A stretch of 49,070 nt of DNA. Source: CAYJDG01 sp964368875. GTDB lineage: Bacteria; Pseudomonadota; Alphaproteobacteria; Micavibrionales; Micavibrionaceae. Shown piece after piece: positions 32,169-41,134 of this stretch. Both the position numbers and the translations under genes were made by a program. The number at the start of each line of letters is the position of its first letter. Positions within the stretch are counted from its first letter, which is position 1. The notes under the pieces were generated by a model. It searched no databases. It saw only the letters and a program-made list of their open reading frames with translations, and had not been told where the DNA came from. The DNA is taken from NCBI GenBank assembly GCA_964368875.1, contig CAYJDG010000011.1, forward strand, positions 1-49,070. The letters are read 5' to 3'.

Positions 32169-32912
32169 TTACTTCACCGCGTGGACGAAGAATTCCTTGT
32201 TGCCGTCGCCGCCGTCAATCGGGCTTGGGGTGAAGCCTTTGATGGTCCATTTGATCTCATCGCGGAGCCACGTCTCGACATCGGTGCAGGCCTGTTTATG
32301 AAGTTCAGGATCGCTGACGATACCACCTTTGCCGACTTTACCCGGGCCGACTTCGAATTGCGGTTTGATCAAGGCGATCAGATCAGTGCCGACCGGAGCA
32401 AGCGCCATGACTTCGGGAAGAGCCTTGATCAGGCTGATGAAGCTGACATCGCAGACGATCAGATTATAGATTTCAGGAAATAATGTGCCGTCGACATTGC
32501 GCGCATCGAATTGTTCCCACCATGTCACGCGCTGATCGGAACGGATGCGTTCGTGAAGCTGATCGGTGCCAGTGTCGACACAATAGACACGCTTCGCGCC
32601 CTTTTTCAGCAGTACATCGGTAAAGCCGCCCGTAGACGCGCCGACGTCGATGGCAACACGGCCTGTCGCCGGAATTTTGAAGGCCTGCAAGGCGTAATCG
32701 AGCTTAAGCCCACCGCGGCTGACCCATGGATGGTCCGCTTCGAGAATCTGAAGAGTAAAGTCCTCTTTCATCGGGAAGGAGGGAATGGTGATTACGGTGC
32801 CGTTGACGCTGATCTTGCCGGTTTCGATCATGGCGCGGGCGCGCTCACGGCTTCCGGCATATCCGTTTTCGGCTAAGTATTTATCAAGACGCATATAGAC
32901 AGTAACGGCCAT
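32169..32912 (-). CDS. tlyA: TlyA-family rRNA (cytidine-2'-O)-methyltransferase
   Basis: A 247-residue protein of the TlyA/hemolysin A family, which 2'-O-methylates rRNA cytidines. An N-terminal S4 RNA-binding domain spans about 7-65 (MRLDKYLAENGYAGSRERAR, VSRGGLKLDYAL). An FtsJ-like SAM domain follows, with AIDVGASTGGFTDVLL (about 89-104), VDTGTDQLH and NLIVCDVSFISL; these match the K-D-K-E-type family pattern. The ATG at 32912 was taken; a Met at residue 7 is possible but has no ribosome-binding site. It is the last gene of xseB-ispA-dxs-tlyA, an arrangement known in many alphaproteobacteria. Confidence 0.92.
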   Translation of the reverse strand: MAVTVYMRLDKYLAENGYAGSRERARAMIETGKISVNGTVITIPSFPMKEDFTLQILEADHPWVSRGGLKLDYALQAFKIPATGRVAIDVGASTGGFTDVLLKKGAKRVYCVDTGTDQLHERIRSDQRVTWWEQFDARNVDGTLFPEIYNLIVCDVSFISLIKALPEVMALAPVGTDLIALIKPQFEVGPGKVGKGGIVSDPELHKQACTDVETWLRDEIKWTIKGFTPSPIDGGDGNKEFFVHAVK

Positions 32913-32938
32913 GAGATAGAACTCTCTGGTTAGGTGGA

Positions 32939-34849
32939 TTAGATCGCCAGAGCGCGGGTTGCGATCAGGCGCGCGGTCAGGCCCGCTTCTTCATATTGTT
33001 TGTCAGGAGTGTCGTGCTCCTGAAACGTATCAGGCAAATGGAGCGTACGCACTTTCAAGCCGGTATCGAGAGCGCCGCTGTCAGCCAGATGTTCGAGCAC
33101 ATAGGCGCCGAAGCCGCCACGGGAGCCTTCTTCGACGGTGAGAAGTTTTTTGTGCGATTTGGCAAGGCGCGATACAAGATCGGTATCAAGCGGTTTGGCA
33201 AAGCGGGCATCGGCAATCGTGACCGAGAAACCTTTGTCTTCAAGCAGCTTCGCAGCGCGGCGGCATTCTTCGAGGCGCGTGCCGTAGGAAAGAAGCGCAA
33301 TATCGGTGCCTTCCTGAATGATACGGCCTTTGCCAATAGGAAGTGGTTTGCCCTCCGGCAGATCGAGGCCCAAGCCTTCGCCGCGTGGATAGCGGAGCGC
33401 AATCGGGCCGTCATTGTAAGCGGCGGCGGTCGCGACCATATGAACGAGTTCGGCTTCGTCACTCGCGGCCATGAGTACGAAATTTGGCAGACAACCGAGA
33501 TAGGCTATATCAAAGGCCCCGGCATGGGTCTGGCCATCGGCCCCGACGAGACCAGCGCGGTCAATCGCAAAACGGACGGGCAGGTTCTGGATCGCGACAT
33601 CATGCACGATCTGGTCGTACCCGCGTTGCAGGAAGGTTGAGTAAATGGCGCAGAACGGTTTCATCCCTTCGGCGGCAAGTCCTGCGGCGAAGGTGACGGC
33701 ATGTTGTTCGGCAATGCCGACATCAAAGGTGCGGTCGGGGAATTCATAGCCAAAAAGATCAAGGCCTGTACCAGACGGCATCGCAGCTGTGATGGCGACG
33801 ATCTTGTCGTCTTTTTGCGCTTCCTTGATCAGGCTTTGGGCAAAGACTTTTGTATAGCTTGGCAGTGTGCTTTTCGATTTGGTCTGCGCACCCGTGACGA
33901 CATCGAATTTGGCGACGCCGTGCATTTTATCCTGAGAGTTTTCAGCAGGAGCGTAGCCATAGCCTTTTTTGGTGATGACATGAATGAGGACAGGTTTGTC
34001 CTGTGCCGAAGCCTGTACGTTGCGCAGAACGGGCAGGAGGTCATCGAGATTGTGGCCGTCGATTGGGCCGATGTAATAGAAGCCCATTTCTTCAAACAAG
34101 GTTCCACCACCAAGAGCCGCGCGGGCGGTTTCTTCGGCGCGTTTGGCCGCATGACGGATCGGACCGGGCAGGAAGTTCGTCACCTGACGGGCGATTTCTC
34201 TGGCACCCATATAAGGTTTAGAAGAGACGAGGCGGGTCAGGTATTTGCTCATCGCACCAACCGGTGGCGCAATCGACATATCGTTATCATTGAGGATGAC
34301 GACAAGGCGGCTGTTGCGCGCGCCAGCATTGTTCATCGCTTCATAGGCCATGCCAGCGGAGATGGCGCCATCACCGATGACAGCGATCACATGGTTGTCG
34401 CCCTCTGAAAGATCACGGGCAACCGCCATGCCGAGAGCGGCAGAAATCGAGGTTGAGCTGTGAGCGGCACCGAAGGGATCGAACTCGCTTTCAGTACGCT
34501 TGGTAAAGCCGGAGAGACCACCGCCCTGACGGAGCGTGGTGATGCGGTCGCGCCGTCCGGTCAGAATTTTATGCGGGTAAGCCTGATGGCCGACATCCCA
34601 GATAAGTTTGTCGGCGGGGGTTTTGAAAACGGCATGCAGAGCGACGGTTAATTCGATCACACCGAGGCTGGCCCCTAGATGGCCGCCGGTTTTGGCAACG
34701 GCGGCGACGGTATCATGGCGGAGTTCTTCAGCGAGTTGTTTGAGCTGGTCGTCGGTAAAATGCCGGAAGTCTTCTGGTGTCGTGATCTGATCCAGAAGGG
34801 GCGTTGCAGACGCTGAAACGTCTTTTTCTTTGCGTTCCGGAGCGGTCAT
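32939..34849 (-). CDS. dxs: 1-deoxy-D-xylulose-5-phosphate synthase
   Basis: Condenses pyruvate and glyceraldehyde 3-phosphate with thiamine diphosphate, the entry step of the MEP isoprenoid pathway. The 636 residues have the family layout: KTGGHLGASLGVIELTVALH with the catalytic His, WDVGHQAYPHKILTGRR, the TPP motif GDGAISAGMAYEAMNNAG to NDNDMSIAPPVG, the transketolase centre GIAEQHAVTFAAGLA and RAGLVGADGQTHAG. It starts 3 bp after ispA, so coupling with the prenyl synthase that uses its end product is likely. Nothing is missing. Confidence 0.97.
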   Translation of the reverse strand: MTAPERKEKDVSASATPLLDQITTPEDFRHFTDDQLKQLAEELRHDTVAAVAKTGGHLGASLGVIELTVALHAVFKTPADKLIWDVGHQAYPHKILTGRRDRITTLRQGGGLSGFTKRTESEFDPFGAAHSSTSISAALGMAVARDLSEGDNHVIAVIGDGAISAGMAYEAMNNAGARNSRLVVILNDNDMSIAPPVGAMSKYLTRLVSSKPYMGAREIARQVTNFLPGPIRHAAKRAEETARAALGGGTLFEEMGFYYIGPIDGHNLDDLLPVLRNVQASAQDKPVLIHVITKKGYGYAPAENSQDKMHGVAKFDVVTGAQTKSKSTLPSYTKVFAQSLIKEAQKDDKIVAITAAMPSGTGLDLFGYEFPDRTFDVGIAEQHAVTFAAGLAAEGMKPFCAIYSTFLQRGYDQIVHDVAIQNLPVRFAIDRAGLVGADGQTHAGAFDIAYLGCLPNFVLMAASDEAELVHMVATAAAYNDGPIALRYPRGEGLGLDLPEGKPLPIGKGRIIQEGTDIALLSYGTRLEECRRAAKLLEDKGFSVTIADARFAKPLDTDLVSRLAKSHKKLLTVEEGSRGGFGAYVLEHLADSGALDTGLKVRTLHLPDTFQEHDTPDKQYEEAGLTARLIATRALAI

Positions 34850-34852
34850 GGA

Positions 34853-35761
34853 TTATGCGCGGCGTTTGAGAACGTAATACGCCAGCTCCTCCAGCATTTT
34901 TGCACGGCCCTGAAAGACATGCAGGTGTCGGATCGATTGTTCGACGAGCATTTCGGCGCGCTGACGTGCTTGTTCCTTGCCGAGCGTCGAGACGAAGGTC
35001 GCCTTGCCCGCTTTGTCGTCCTGATTGGCAGGCTTGCCAGTCAGGGCCGGGTCGGCTTCGACGTCGAGAATATCGTCGGTCACCTGGAAGGCGAGCCCGA
35101 GGTCGTAAGCGTAGCTGCAGAGAGCGCGGCGGTAGCTGTCGCTGGCTTTGCCGAGGATGGCTCCGGCTTCACAGGCAAATGCCATGAGCTTGCCAGTTTT
35201 CATCCGTTGCAGGCGGCTGATCGTACCAAGATCGAATTCTTCGGCTTCGCCGATCAAGTCGAGCATCTGGCCGCCGACCATACCCTGAATGCCGGACGCG
35301 CCAGCAAGAGAGGCAACCAGCGTGCAGCGAACGTTCGGATCTTCGTGCGTGTCAGGATCAACCAGAATTTCAAACGCGGTGGTGAGGAGAGCGTCACCTG
35401 CGAGAATAGCGGTGGCTTCATCGTAGGCGCGGTGCACGGCGAGCTTGCCACGGCGCATATCAGAGTTATCCATGGCAGGCAGATCGTCATGGATCAGCGA
35501 GTAGGCGTGGACCATTTCAATCGCAACCGCGACACGTTTGGCGCGGGAGGAGTCGACACCGAAGAGTTTGGCAGACTGCATGACCATGAACGGACGGAGG
35601 CGTTTACCGCCGCCAAGAGTACCGTAACGCATCGCGTCATACAAAGGAGCTTCGACCAGATCGGTTTCAGGAATCATCCGACTGATGGTTTTATCAACCA
35701 GTTGGGCGGTTTCCTCGAGAGCTTCTTTAAGCTCGGGACTGGTCTCGCGTGGTGAAGGCAT
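34853..35761 (-). CDS. ispA: Farnesyl/geranylgeranyl diphosphate synthase
   Basis: A 302-residue short-chain prenyl synthase. It has GGKRLRPFMVM near 53-63, the first Asp-rich motif HDDLPAMDNSDMRRGK (DDxxxxD form, about 93-108) and the second, VTDDILDVEAD, near 228. The two-residue insertion in the first motif is the bacterial type I FPP synthase feature. It is encoded between xseB and dxs, as in many alphaproteobacteria. Product length (C15 or C20) is inferred. It is a distinct paralogue of the long-chain synthase at the left edge. Confidence 0.93.
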   Translation of the reverse strand: MPSPRETSPELKEALEETAQLVDKTISRMIPETDLVEAPLYDAMRYGTLGGGKRLRPFMVMQSAKLFGVDSSRAKRVAVAIEMVHAYSLIHDDLPAMDNSDMRRGKLAVHRAYDEATAILAGDALLTTAFEILVDPDTHEDPNVRCTLVASLAGASGIQGMVGGQMLDLIGEAEEFDLGTISRLQRMKTGKLMAFACEAGAILGKASDSYRRALCSYAYDLGLAFQVTDDILDVEADPALTGKPANQDDKAGKATFVSTLGKEQARQRAEMLVEQSIRHLHVFQGRAKMLEELAYYVLKRRA

Positions 35762-35776
35762 AGTTCAGATATCTCC

Positions 35777-36022
35777 CTAAGTCTGATCGAGCGGGGCGGT
35801 GGACAAGCTGCCATCCGCCGACACAACAATTTTTTCAATCTTGCTCTGGGCATCGCGCAGCCGGGCTTCGCAATGGTTCTTCAGGGCAACCCCGCGCTCA
35901 TACGAGGCGATGGATTTTTCAAGCGTCGTTTTCCCGCTTTCAAGATCGCTGACAATCTTTTGCAGCTCATCAAGCGCGGTTTCAAAGCTCATCTTATCAA
36001 TGGGCAAGGCTGTATCGGCCAT
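35777..36022 (-). CDS. xseB: Exodeoxyribonuclease VII small subunit
   Basis: An 81-residue helical subunit that, with XseA, forms the single-strand exonuclease. The core motif is SFETALDELQKIVSDLESGK (residues 12-31) followed by TLEKSIASYERGVALKNHCEARL, matching the family closely. It is the first gene of the xseB-ispA-dxs-tlyA unit, with a consensus-like promoter at 36052-36080 and AAGGA upstream of the ATG. XseA is not in the window. Confidence 0.95.
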   Translation of the reverse strand: MADTALPIDKMSFETALDELQKIVSDLESGKTTLEKSIASYERGVALKNHCEARLRDAQSKIEKIVVSADGSLSTAPLDQT

Positions 36023-36051
36023 GTTTTATGACATTCCTTTTGAGTGGCCAG

Positions 36052-36080
36052 ATCATAAGGGAGGCTAAGACGATTCACAA
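36052..36080 (-). promoter_or_regulatory. Promoter of the xseB-ispA-dxs-tlyA operon
   Basis: On the minus strand, TTGTGA (36075-36080) and TATGAT (36052-36057) are spaced 17 bp apart (4 of 6 and 5 of 6 matches). The leader to the xseB ATG would be about 25 nt. Confidence 0.6.
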
Positions 36081-36087
36081 GCTGAAA

Positions 36088-36110
36088 AATGCCTTACAAA
36101 TCAAGGCATT
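36088..36110. repeat. 8-bp perfect hairpin in the xseB / epimerase divergent region
   Basis: AATGCCTT (36088-36095) pairs with AAGGCATT (36103-36110) around a 7-nt loop. On the minus strand it is followed by a short T run, so it could stop leftward read-through into the xseB promoter. On the plus strand it lies in the leader of the epimerase gene. Confidence 0.5.
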
Positions 36111-36128
36111 CGTGGCTAAATTAGGGGC

Positions 36129-37403
36129 ATGTCCTACGGTCCGCACACTATTATTGAACATCAGGCCCAGAAACTGCTCTTGCGCTGGGTCCCCAAGTGG
36201 TACGAGGTTTTTTACGACCCGGACCGGGGTAATTTTGATGAACGCCTGAGCAAAGGGTTCAAACCCGTGCCGCTCGGCTATTTGCGGCTCCTGACCCAGT
36301 GCCGCCAGCTGGCCATGTATGCCCACGCCACGACCCAGAAAAGCGCGATCCCAGTGAAGGTCGATCTGCGCCGCCACTTCGAAGCCCTGAAGCGGGATTT
36401 TTATGTTCCGGCGACAGGTGGCTGGCGCTTCAGCATCACCGAAGAGGGTGCGCCCGCAGATACGAGCTATGATCTCTATACGCTCAGCTTCGTCGTTTTT
36501 GCGCTCGCACATTATTACCGCGCCACGCAGGACGAAGAGGCGCATCAGCTGGCGCTGAAGACATTACAGTTTATCGATCAGAATTTCCGCATCGAGGGGC
36601 AGGCTGGGTTTGCCGAAGCTCTCGATGAGAATTTGAAGATACTGCCGCGGGTGCGCAGGCAGAACCCGCATATGCATCTACTGGAAGCTTGTCTGTTTGC
36701 GTCAGATATATGGGATGATCCATTATTCAAAGATATTGCTGGCCAGATGGTTGCGTTGTTTCTGATTTATTTTTACGACATCGACTCAAAACGTCTCTGC
36801 GAATGGTTTAACGACGATCTGACGCCGCACAAGGAGAGGGGGCATATCGTCGAGCCGGGCCATTATTATGAATGGGTGTGGCTGCTAAAAAAACATGCCC
36901 GCCAGGTGGCTGAGCCTACCATGTATGATGTGATCTGTTTCAAATTACTGGACTGGGCCAATAGTTATGGCTGGGATACGGAGTTTGGCGGCATCTATGA
37001 TGAGCTGGATACCGACGGCAAAATCATCACCGCGACCAAACGGATCTGGCCGTTTACCGAGGCGATCAAAGCCAACGCACTGATGCTGAAGGATCATCCT
37101 TTGATCAAGCAGGAACGCAAGCAACGTATTGCTGACATGATCAAAATTCTCAAAGAAAAATATATTGAAGAGCGCGGGTTCTGGACTGAACGGCTGAACC
37201 GTGATCTTACTCCGGCAACGGATTACATGCCGGGGACAACGCCGTATCATGTGTATTTCGGCATCATGGAAACACGCGATATTTTACGCGCGCGCGGTAA
37301 AAGTGTTTCGTGGATGCCGGCGATTTACGGGTTTGCCTATGGCCTGCGCCGCAAACTCTCGCTGTGGATCAGATCGCTGCGCAAAGCTGCGCTTACTGGT
37401 TGA
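36129..37403 (+). CDS. AGE-family epimerase/isomerase (N-acylglucosamine 2-epimerase-like)
   Basis: A 424-residue (alpha/alpha)6-barrel protein of the N-acylglucosamine 2-epimerase family (COG2942), which includes mannose isomerases and cellobiose 2-epimerases. Family motifs are clear: RQNPHMHLLEACLF (about 176-189, with the substrate-site His), HIVEPGHYYEWVWLL (about 240-254) and the RIWPFTEAIKANALM region near 302-316. The DYMPGTTPYHVYFGI end contains the conserved His near the C-terminus. The sugar substrate is unknown. It diverges from the xseB operon, and its last 11 bp overlap the convergent lipoprotein gene. Confidence 0.88.
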   Translation: MSYGPHTIIEHQAQKLLLRWVPKWYEVFYDPDRGNFDERLSKGFKPVPLGYLRLLTQCRQLAMYAHATTQKSAIPVKVDLRRHFEALKRDFYVPATGGWRFSITEEGAPADTSYDLYTLSFVVFALAHYYRATQDEEAHQLALKTLQFIDQNFRIEGQAGFAEALDENLKILPRVRRQNPHMHLLEACLFASDIWDDPLFKDIAGQMVALFLIYFYDIDSKRLCEWFNDDLTPHKERGHIVEPGHYYEWVWLLKKHARQVAEPTMYDVICFKLLDWANSYGWDTEFGGIYDELDTDGKIITATKRIWPFTEAIKANALMLKDHPLIKQERKQRIADMIKILKEKYIEERGFWTERLNRDLTPATDYMPGTTPYHVYFGIMETRDILRARGKSVSWMPAIYGFAYGLRRKLSLWIRSLRKAALTG

Positions 37404-38124
37404 TATCCGCGCGCGGGCGTTGTGTGATCAGAGGCGGAATGGACTTGGATTCCACCGACTGAACTGGTGTTGCAGGCATCGTTTGCAGGACTTTGGGCTG
37501 CATGGTGCGGTTATGCGCAAGCTCTGCCTCGGACAACTGGAAGCCGATCATAACCTGATACTGGTTCGCGGGTGTCGTTGAAGACAGCGGAATGGTCTGC
37601 TGCAGACGTTCAGACGAGAAAATTTCTTTCTGACCGCTTTGGAACACCGGCGAGAGGGCAAAAACATCTTTGGCGATGATCTGGCCAGCGGGGTTCACGA
37701 CGGCAACAAAGTACGCATGCGAATAACTGGACTCGGTGGAGTTCTGTGACAATCCGGCGGTTCCGAGAGTGCTGGTAAAGTTCAGGACGATATCAAGATT
37801 GATCGAGGTCTCGGTGGTGATACAGCTGCTCTCAAGCTTGTTCAGAACAGTCTCGCTCAGGATCGTCGAAGCGACCGGGTTGGTCTCATCGGCAAACTGG
37901 GTAACGCGGGCGAGTTCAGGCAGGGCAGAGACGCGCGGGCAGTCTGCTGTTGCTGGGCTGATCAGGTTGCGATAGGCGGAATTTTCCGTGGGTGTTTTTG
38001 CCGGCTGGAGCCAGGCTGGCATCTGTACGTCTTTGAAAGGGTTGTTATCTGCCGTGCAGGCTCCGAGAGACAGCCCGGTCAGGGCAATCAGGGTGGTGCG
38101 GAAAACGGTGCTGGCAGTTATCAT
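37393..38124 (-). CDS. Putative lipoprotein, 243 aa
   Basis: An envelope lipoprotein with a type II signal: MITASTVFRTTLIALTGLSL followed by lipobox LGAC, acylated Cys at 23. The mature protein has two more Cys (ADCPRVSAL and ESSCITTE) and a beta-rich middle region ending in ANQYQVMIGFQLSEAELAHN. A Pro/Gln/Ser-rich tail completes it. This combination is common among alphaproteobacterial envelope proteins of unknown function; I cannot name the family. It converges on the epimerase gene with an 11-bp overlap. Confidence 0.75.
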   Translation of the reverse strand: MITASTVFRTTLIALTGLSLGACTADNNPFKDVQMPAWLQPAKTPTENSAYRNLISPATADCPRVSALPELARVTQFADETNPVASTILSETVLNKLESSCITTETSINLDIVLNFTSTLGTAGLSQNSTESSYSHAYFVAVVNPAGQIIAKDVFALSPVFQSGQKEIFSSERLQQTIPLSSTTPANQYQVMIGFQLSEAELAHNRTMQPKVLQTMPATPVQSVESKSIPPLITQRPRADINQ

Positions 38125-38216
38125 GAAAAAGGCCCTCTAAGACTTTGATCCGTTGAAGAAAATACCATTAACAAAAACCATGGCAAGGGCGAATATGATC
38201 TGCTAAAGCCAAGAGC

Positions 38217-39197
38217 ATGAATAAGCCCGCCCTTCATATCCTATTGGCTGCGCCCCGAGGCTTTTGCGCCGGGGTCGACCGGGCTATTCAGATCGTTGAA
38301 AAGGCGCTCGAAAAATATGGCGCGCCTGTCTATGTCCGTCATGAGATTGTCCATAATAAATTCGTCGTCGATGCGCTGCGTGCCAAAGGTGCGGTGTTCG
38401 TCGAAGAGCTGACCGAAATTCCGGCGGATGGCCGCCCGGTGGTTTTCTCGGCGCACGGTGTTCCAAAATCGGTTCCAGCCGCGGCCAAAGAGCGCGAGAT
38501 GTTCTTCATCGATGCCACCTGTCCGCTGGTGACCAAAGTCCATAACGAAGCCGAACGTCATTTCCGCATGGGCCGTCAGATTATCCTGATCGGGCATGCC
38601 GGACATCCGGAAGTCATCGGGACGATGGGGCAGTTGCCGGACGGCGCGGTCGTGCTGGTCGAAACGGTTGCTGATGTCCAAAACCTTCAAGTCGATGATG
38701 TAACCAATCTGGCCTATTGCACGCAAACGACACTGTCTGTCGACGATACGGCGAGCGTGGTCGATGCGCTGCGGGACAAATTCCCGTTGATCGTCGGGCC
38801 GCAGAAAGAAGATATTTGTTACGCCACCACCAACCGTCAGGCCGCCGTCAAGGAAATCGCGCCGCGGGTTGAAGGGTTGCTGGTCATAGGATCGCCCAAT
38901 TCTTCCAATTCAAACCGCCTCGTTGAAGTGGCCAAGGTTTATGGCTGCGCCAAGGCGTTTCTAGTGCCGCGCGCATCTGATATCCCATGGGACGCTCTGG
39001 CGGGTATTCAGCTACTTGGGCTGACGGCCGGAGCATCGGCACCCGACGTCCTGATCAACGAGGTCGTCGATGCCTTGCGCGCCAGATATGAGGTGACGGT
39101 TGAGGAAATTGTCCTTACAAAAGAAAACGTCATCTTCAATATTCCGCGCCTGTTGCGGGAAGCTGAAGATAATCTCAACCACGCTCCTGCTGCCTGA
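38217..39197 (+). CDS. ispH: 4-hydroxy-3-methylbut-2-enyl diphosphate reductase
   Basis: Fe-S enzyme that makes IPP and DMAPP, the last MEP step. The 326 residues include three cluster-binding Cys, in APRGFCAGVDRAI (Cys 17), DATCPLV (Cys 102) and KEDICYATTNRQ (Cys 201). Also present are the His in HEIVHNKFVVD, VVFSAHGVPKSV, GHAGHPEVIGTMGQ and IGSPNSSNSNRL. It heads the ispH-thrB-rnhA cluster, with a ygjV-like gene inserted after it. It belongs to the same pathway as dxs, ispA and the partial ispB in this window. Confidence 0.97.
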   Translation: MNKPALHILLAAPRGFCAGVDRAIQIVEKALEKYGAPVYVRHEIVHNKFVVDALRAKGAVFVEELTEIPADGRPVVFSAHGVPKSVPAAAKEREMFFIDATCPLVTKVHNEAERHFRMGRQIILIGHAGHPEVIGTMGQLPDGAVVLVETVADVQNLQVDDVTNLAYCTQTTLSVDDTASVVDALRDKFPLIVGPQKEDICYATTNRQAAVKEIAPRVEGLLVIGSPNSSNSNRLVEVAKVYGCAKAFLVPRASDIPWDALAGIQLLGLTAGASAPDVLINEVVDALRARYEVTVEEIVLTKENVIFNIPRLLREAEDNLNHAPAA

Positions 39198-39202
39198 TCA
39201 TC

Positions 39203-39742
39203 ATGTCCCTGACCGACCTTTTTCATCCTGCCATGATCGTTCTGGCAATCGCCATTACGTTTGCGTTCTTTTCTGCCCAGCAGAAGGAACGCCGCCGCAT
39301 GATGGCGACCAAGTTTTTTGGTGATGCCCTGTACGGCGTTTATATGATGATCATGGGCGGTCTGTCGGGCGGACTTGCGTCTTTTATTGCGGCCTCTGGA
39401 AGTTTGATTCAGGCCTCGACGCCGGACCATAAACTCGAATCCACCAAAAAGCTTCGTATCGGACTGGCATTACTGCTTTCGGTGATTGCAGTTGCCATCA
39501 GCGTCCGGCACGTGAGCGATATGTTGCCGATTCTGGCGGTCGTCTTTTGCCGCTTTACGGAGCTGCAGAAAAGCTCGCAGCGCATTCGCTGGGGCTATTT
39601 CCTGTCGGTCTTTCCGTGGCTTTATTATAACTATACCAACGAACTGTACTGGCTGATGCTTTATAACATTCTTATTGGTACATCGCTCTTGATCGCTATA
39701 ATACGCCATAGAAAACCCGTGACCCCAGAAGATCCTGTGTAA
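39203..39742 (+). CDS. YgjV-like inner-membrane protein
   Basis: A 179-residue integral membrane protein with about five or six helices. One lies at 8-25 (PAMIVLAIAITFAFFSAQ); others lie around 38-65, 85-100, 106-120, 132-145 and 150-165. The sequence AQQKERRRMMATKFFGDALY, followed by a Gly-rich helix and an Arg-containing cytosolic loop, resembles the Imp-YgjV family. The transported or bound partner is unknown. It begins 5 bp after ispH and its stop overlaps the thrB ATG by one base, so it is co-transcribed. Its insertion breaks the usual ispH-thrB neighbourhood. Confidence 0.72.
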   Translation: MSLTDLFHPAMIVLAIAITFAFFSAQQKERRRMMATKFFGDALYGVYMMIMGGLSGGLASFIAASGSLIQASTPDHKLESTKKLRIGLALLLSVIAVAISVRHVSDMLPILAVVFCRFTELQKSSQRIRWGYFLSVFPWLYYNYTNELYWLMLYNILIGTSLLIAIIRHRKPVTPEDPV

Positions 39743-40698
39743 TGGCTGTTTATACGCCAGTCTCCGAAGATGACCTGAAAACCTTTTTGCTGTCCTATCA
39801 TATCGGCAGCCTGATGTCGTATGAGGGTATCGAGGCCGGGGTCAGCAATACAAATTATCATCTGTTCACCGACCATGACCGTTTTATCCTGACGCTGTTC
39901 GAGCCGCACCGTGTTCATCTTGAGGATATTCCTTTCTTCATCGACTACTCGATGCACCTCGAAGAACATGGCGTACAATGTCCTCAGACGATGCGGCGTA
40001 AGAACGGGCAGGCGATTTCACAGTTATGCGACCGTCCGGCAGTTATCTTCTCATTTCTGGAAGGCAGCGGCGCGACGGCGGCGACATTGACACCTGAGAT
40101 GTGCAACCGCGCAGGCAAGACGCTTGCGCATATGCACAAGGCGGCTGAGAGCTTTCCTAAGACGCAGGAGAACCGCTTTGGCCTGCCGCGCTGGCGGCAA
40201 TGGCTGAATGAGATGGGTCGCAGCATCAATAAGGTGAGCGATGGACTTTATCTTGCGGCGGCGGCAGAGCTGTCGTGGATTGAAGAGCACTGGCGCACGG
40301 ATTTGCCGCAAGGGGCCATTCATGCGGATTTCTTCCCGGATAACGTCTTTTTTAAGGACGGCATCGTCTCGGGCGTGATCGATTTCCATTTCGTCTGCAC
40401 GGACTTCTTTGCCTATGACCTTGCGATTGCGGTCAATGCGTGGACGTTCGATGACAGCAATACCTTCGTGCCGGAACGGTTTGACGCGCTGATGGCCGGA
40501 TATGAATCGGTGCGGCCACTGAGCGTGCATGAGAAACTGGCGTTTCCGCTTTTGTTACGGGCTGCATCCCTGAGATTCTTGTTGTCGCGTTGCGAAGAAT
40601 TTTTGAAATGGCAGCCGGGTGATTTTATGAAGCCGCATGATCCGCTGGTCTTCGCCAAGCGTGTACAGTTCTTTCAAGGGCGCGATCTGAATGTCTGA
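39742..40698 (+). CDS. thrB: Homoserine kinase (APH-fold type)
   Basis: Phosphorylates homoserine in threonine synthesis. This 318-residue form belongs to the aminoglycoside-phosphotransferase-like fold used by alphaproteobacteria, not the GHMK type. Diagnostic parts are the MAVYTPVSEDDL start, EGIEAGVSNTNYHLFT, the catalytic loop GAIHADFFPDNVFF (about 192-205) and GVIDFHFVCTDFFAYDLAIA with the metal-binding Asp. It overlaps the previous stop by one base (TAATG) and the rnhA start by 8 bp, implying tight coupling. Placement between ispH and rnhA supports the identity. Confidence 0.94.
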   Translation: MAVYTPVSEDDLKTFLLSYHIGSLMSYEGIEAGVSNTNYHLFTDHDRFILTLFEPHRVHLEDIPFFIDYSMHLEEHGVQCPQTMRRKNGQAISQLCDRPAVIFSFLEGSGATAATLTPEMCNRAGKTLAHMHKAAESFPKTQENRFGLPRWRQWLNEMGRSINKVSDGLYLAAAAELSWIEEHWRTDLPQGAIHADFFPDNVFFKDGIVSGVIDFHFVCTDFFAYDLAIAVNAWTFDDSNTFVPERFDALMAGYESVRPLSVHEKLAFPLLLRAASLRFLLSRCEEFLKWQPGDFMKPHDPLVFAKRVQFFQGRDLNV

Positions 40699-41134
40699 GA
40701 CGGTTGAAATCTTTACTGACGGCGCATGCAGTGGCAATCCGGGCCGCGGCGGCTGGGGTGCGATCCTGCGCTATGGCGGTAAGGAAAAAGAACTATCAGG
40801 CGGCGAGACCAACACGACCAACAACCGCATGGAGCTGACGGCGGTGATCAAGGCGCTGGAGACACTGAAGCGGCCATGCACGGTCGATCTCTATACCGAT
40901 TCGCAGTACGTCAAAAATGGCGTGATGGAATGGATGCGCGGCTGGCGCGCACGCGGGTGGAAAACCGCCGACCGCAAGCCGGTGAAGAATGTCGATCTGT
41001 GGGAGCAGATGTGGGAGCAGGCGCAGCGCCACACGCTCACGCTGCACTGGGTCAAAGGCCATGCCGGGCATCCGGAGAACGAACGCGCTGACGAGCTTGC
41101 GCGTCTTGCGACGCCGCCTCTCGAGTCGCTTTAG
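40691..41134 (+). CDS. rnhA: Ribonuclease HI
   Basis: Degrades the RNA strand of RNA-DNA hybrids. The 147 residues carry the complete D-E-D-D active site: Asp 10 (FTDGACSGNPG), Glu 48 (NNRMELTAV), Asp 70 (DLYTDSQYV) and Asp 134 (NERADELA), with the His loop GHAGHPEN. The basic handle region (WMRGWRARGWKTADRKPVKN) is present. It is the last gene of the ispH cluster; a lone DnaA-box sequence directly follows its stop. Confidence 0.96.
   Translation: MSETVEIFTDGACSGNPGRGGWGAILRYGGKEKELSGGETNTTNNRMELTAVIKALETLKRPCTVDLYTDSQYVKNGVMEWMRGWRARGWKTADRKPVKNVDLWEQMWEQAQRHTLTLHWVKGHAGHPENERADELARLATPPLESL

Noticed and set aside
36088..36110. Riboswitch in the epimerase leader
   Set aside because: Only one short hairpin is present, with no conserved aptamer core that I recognise.
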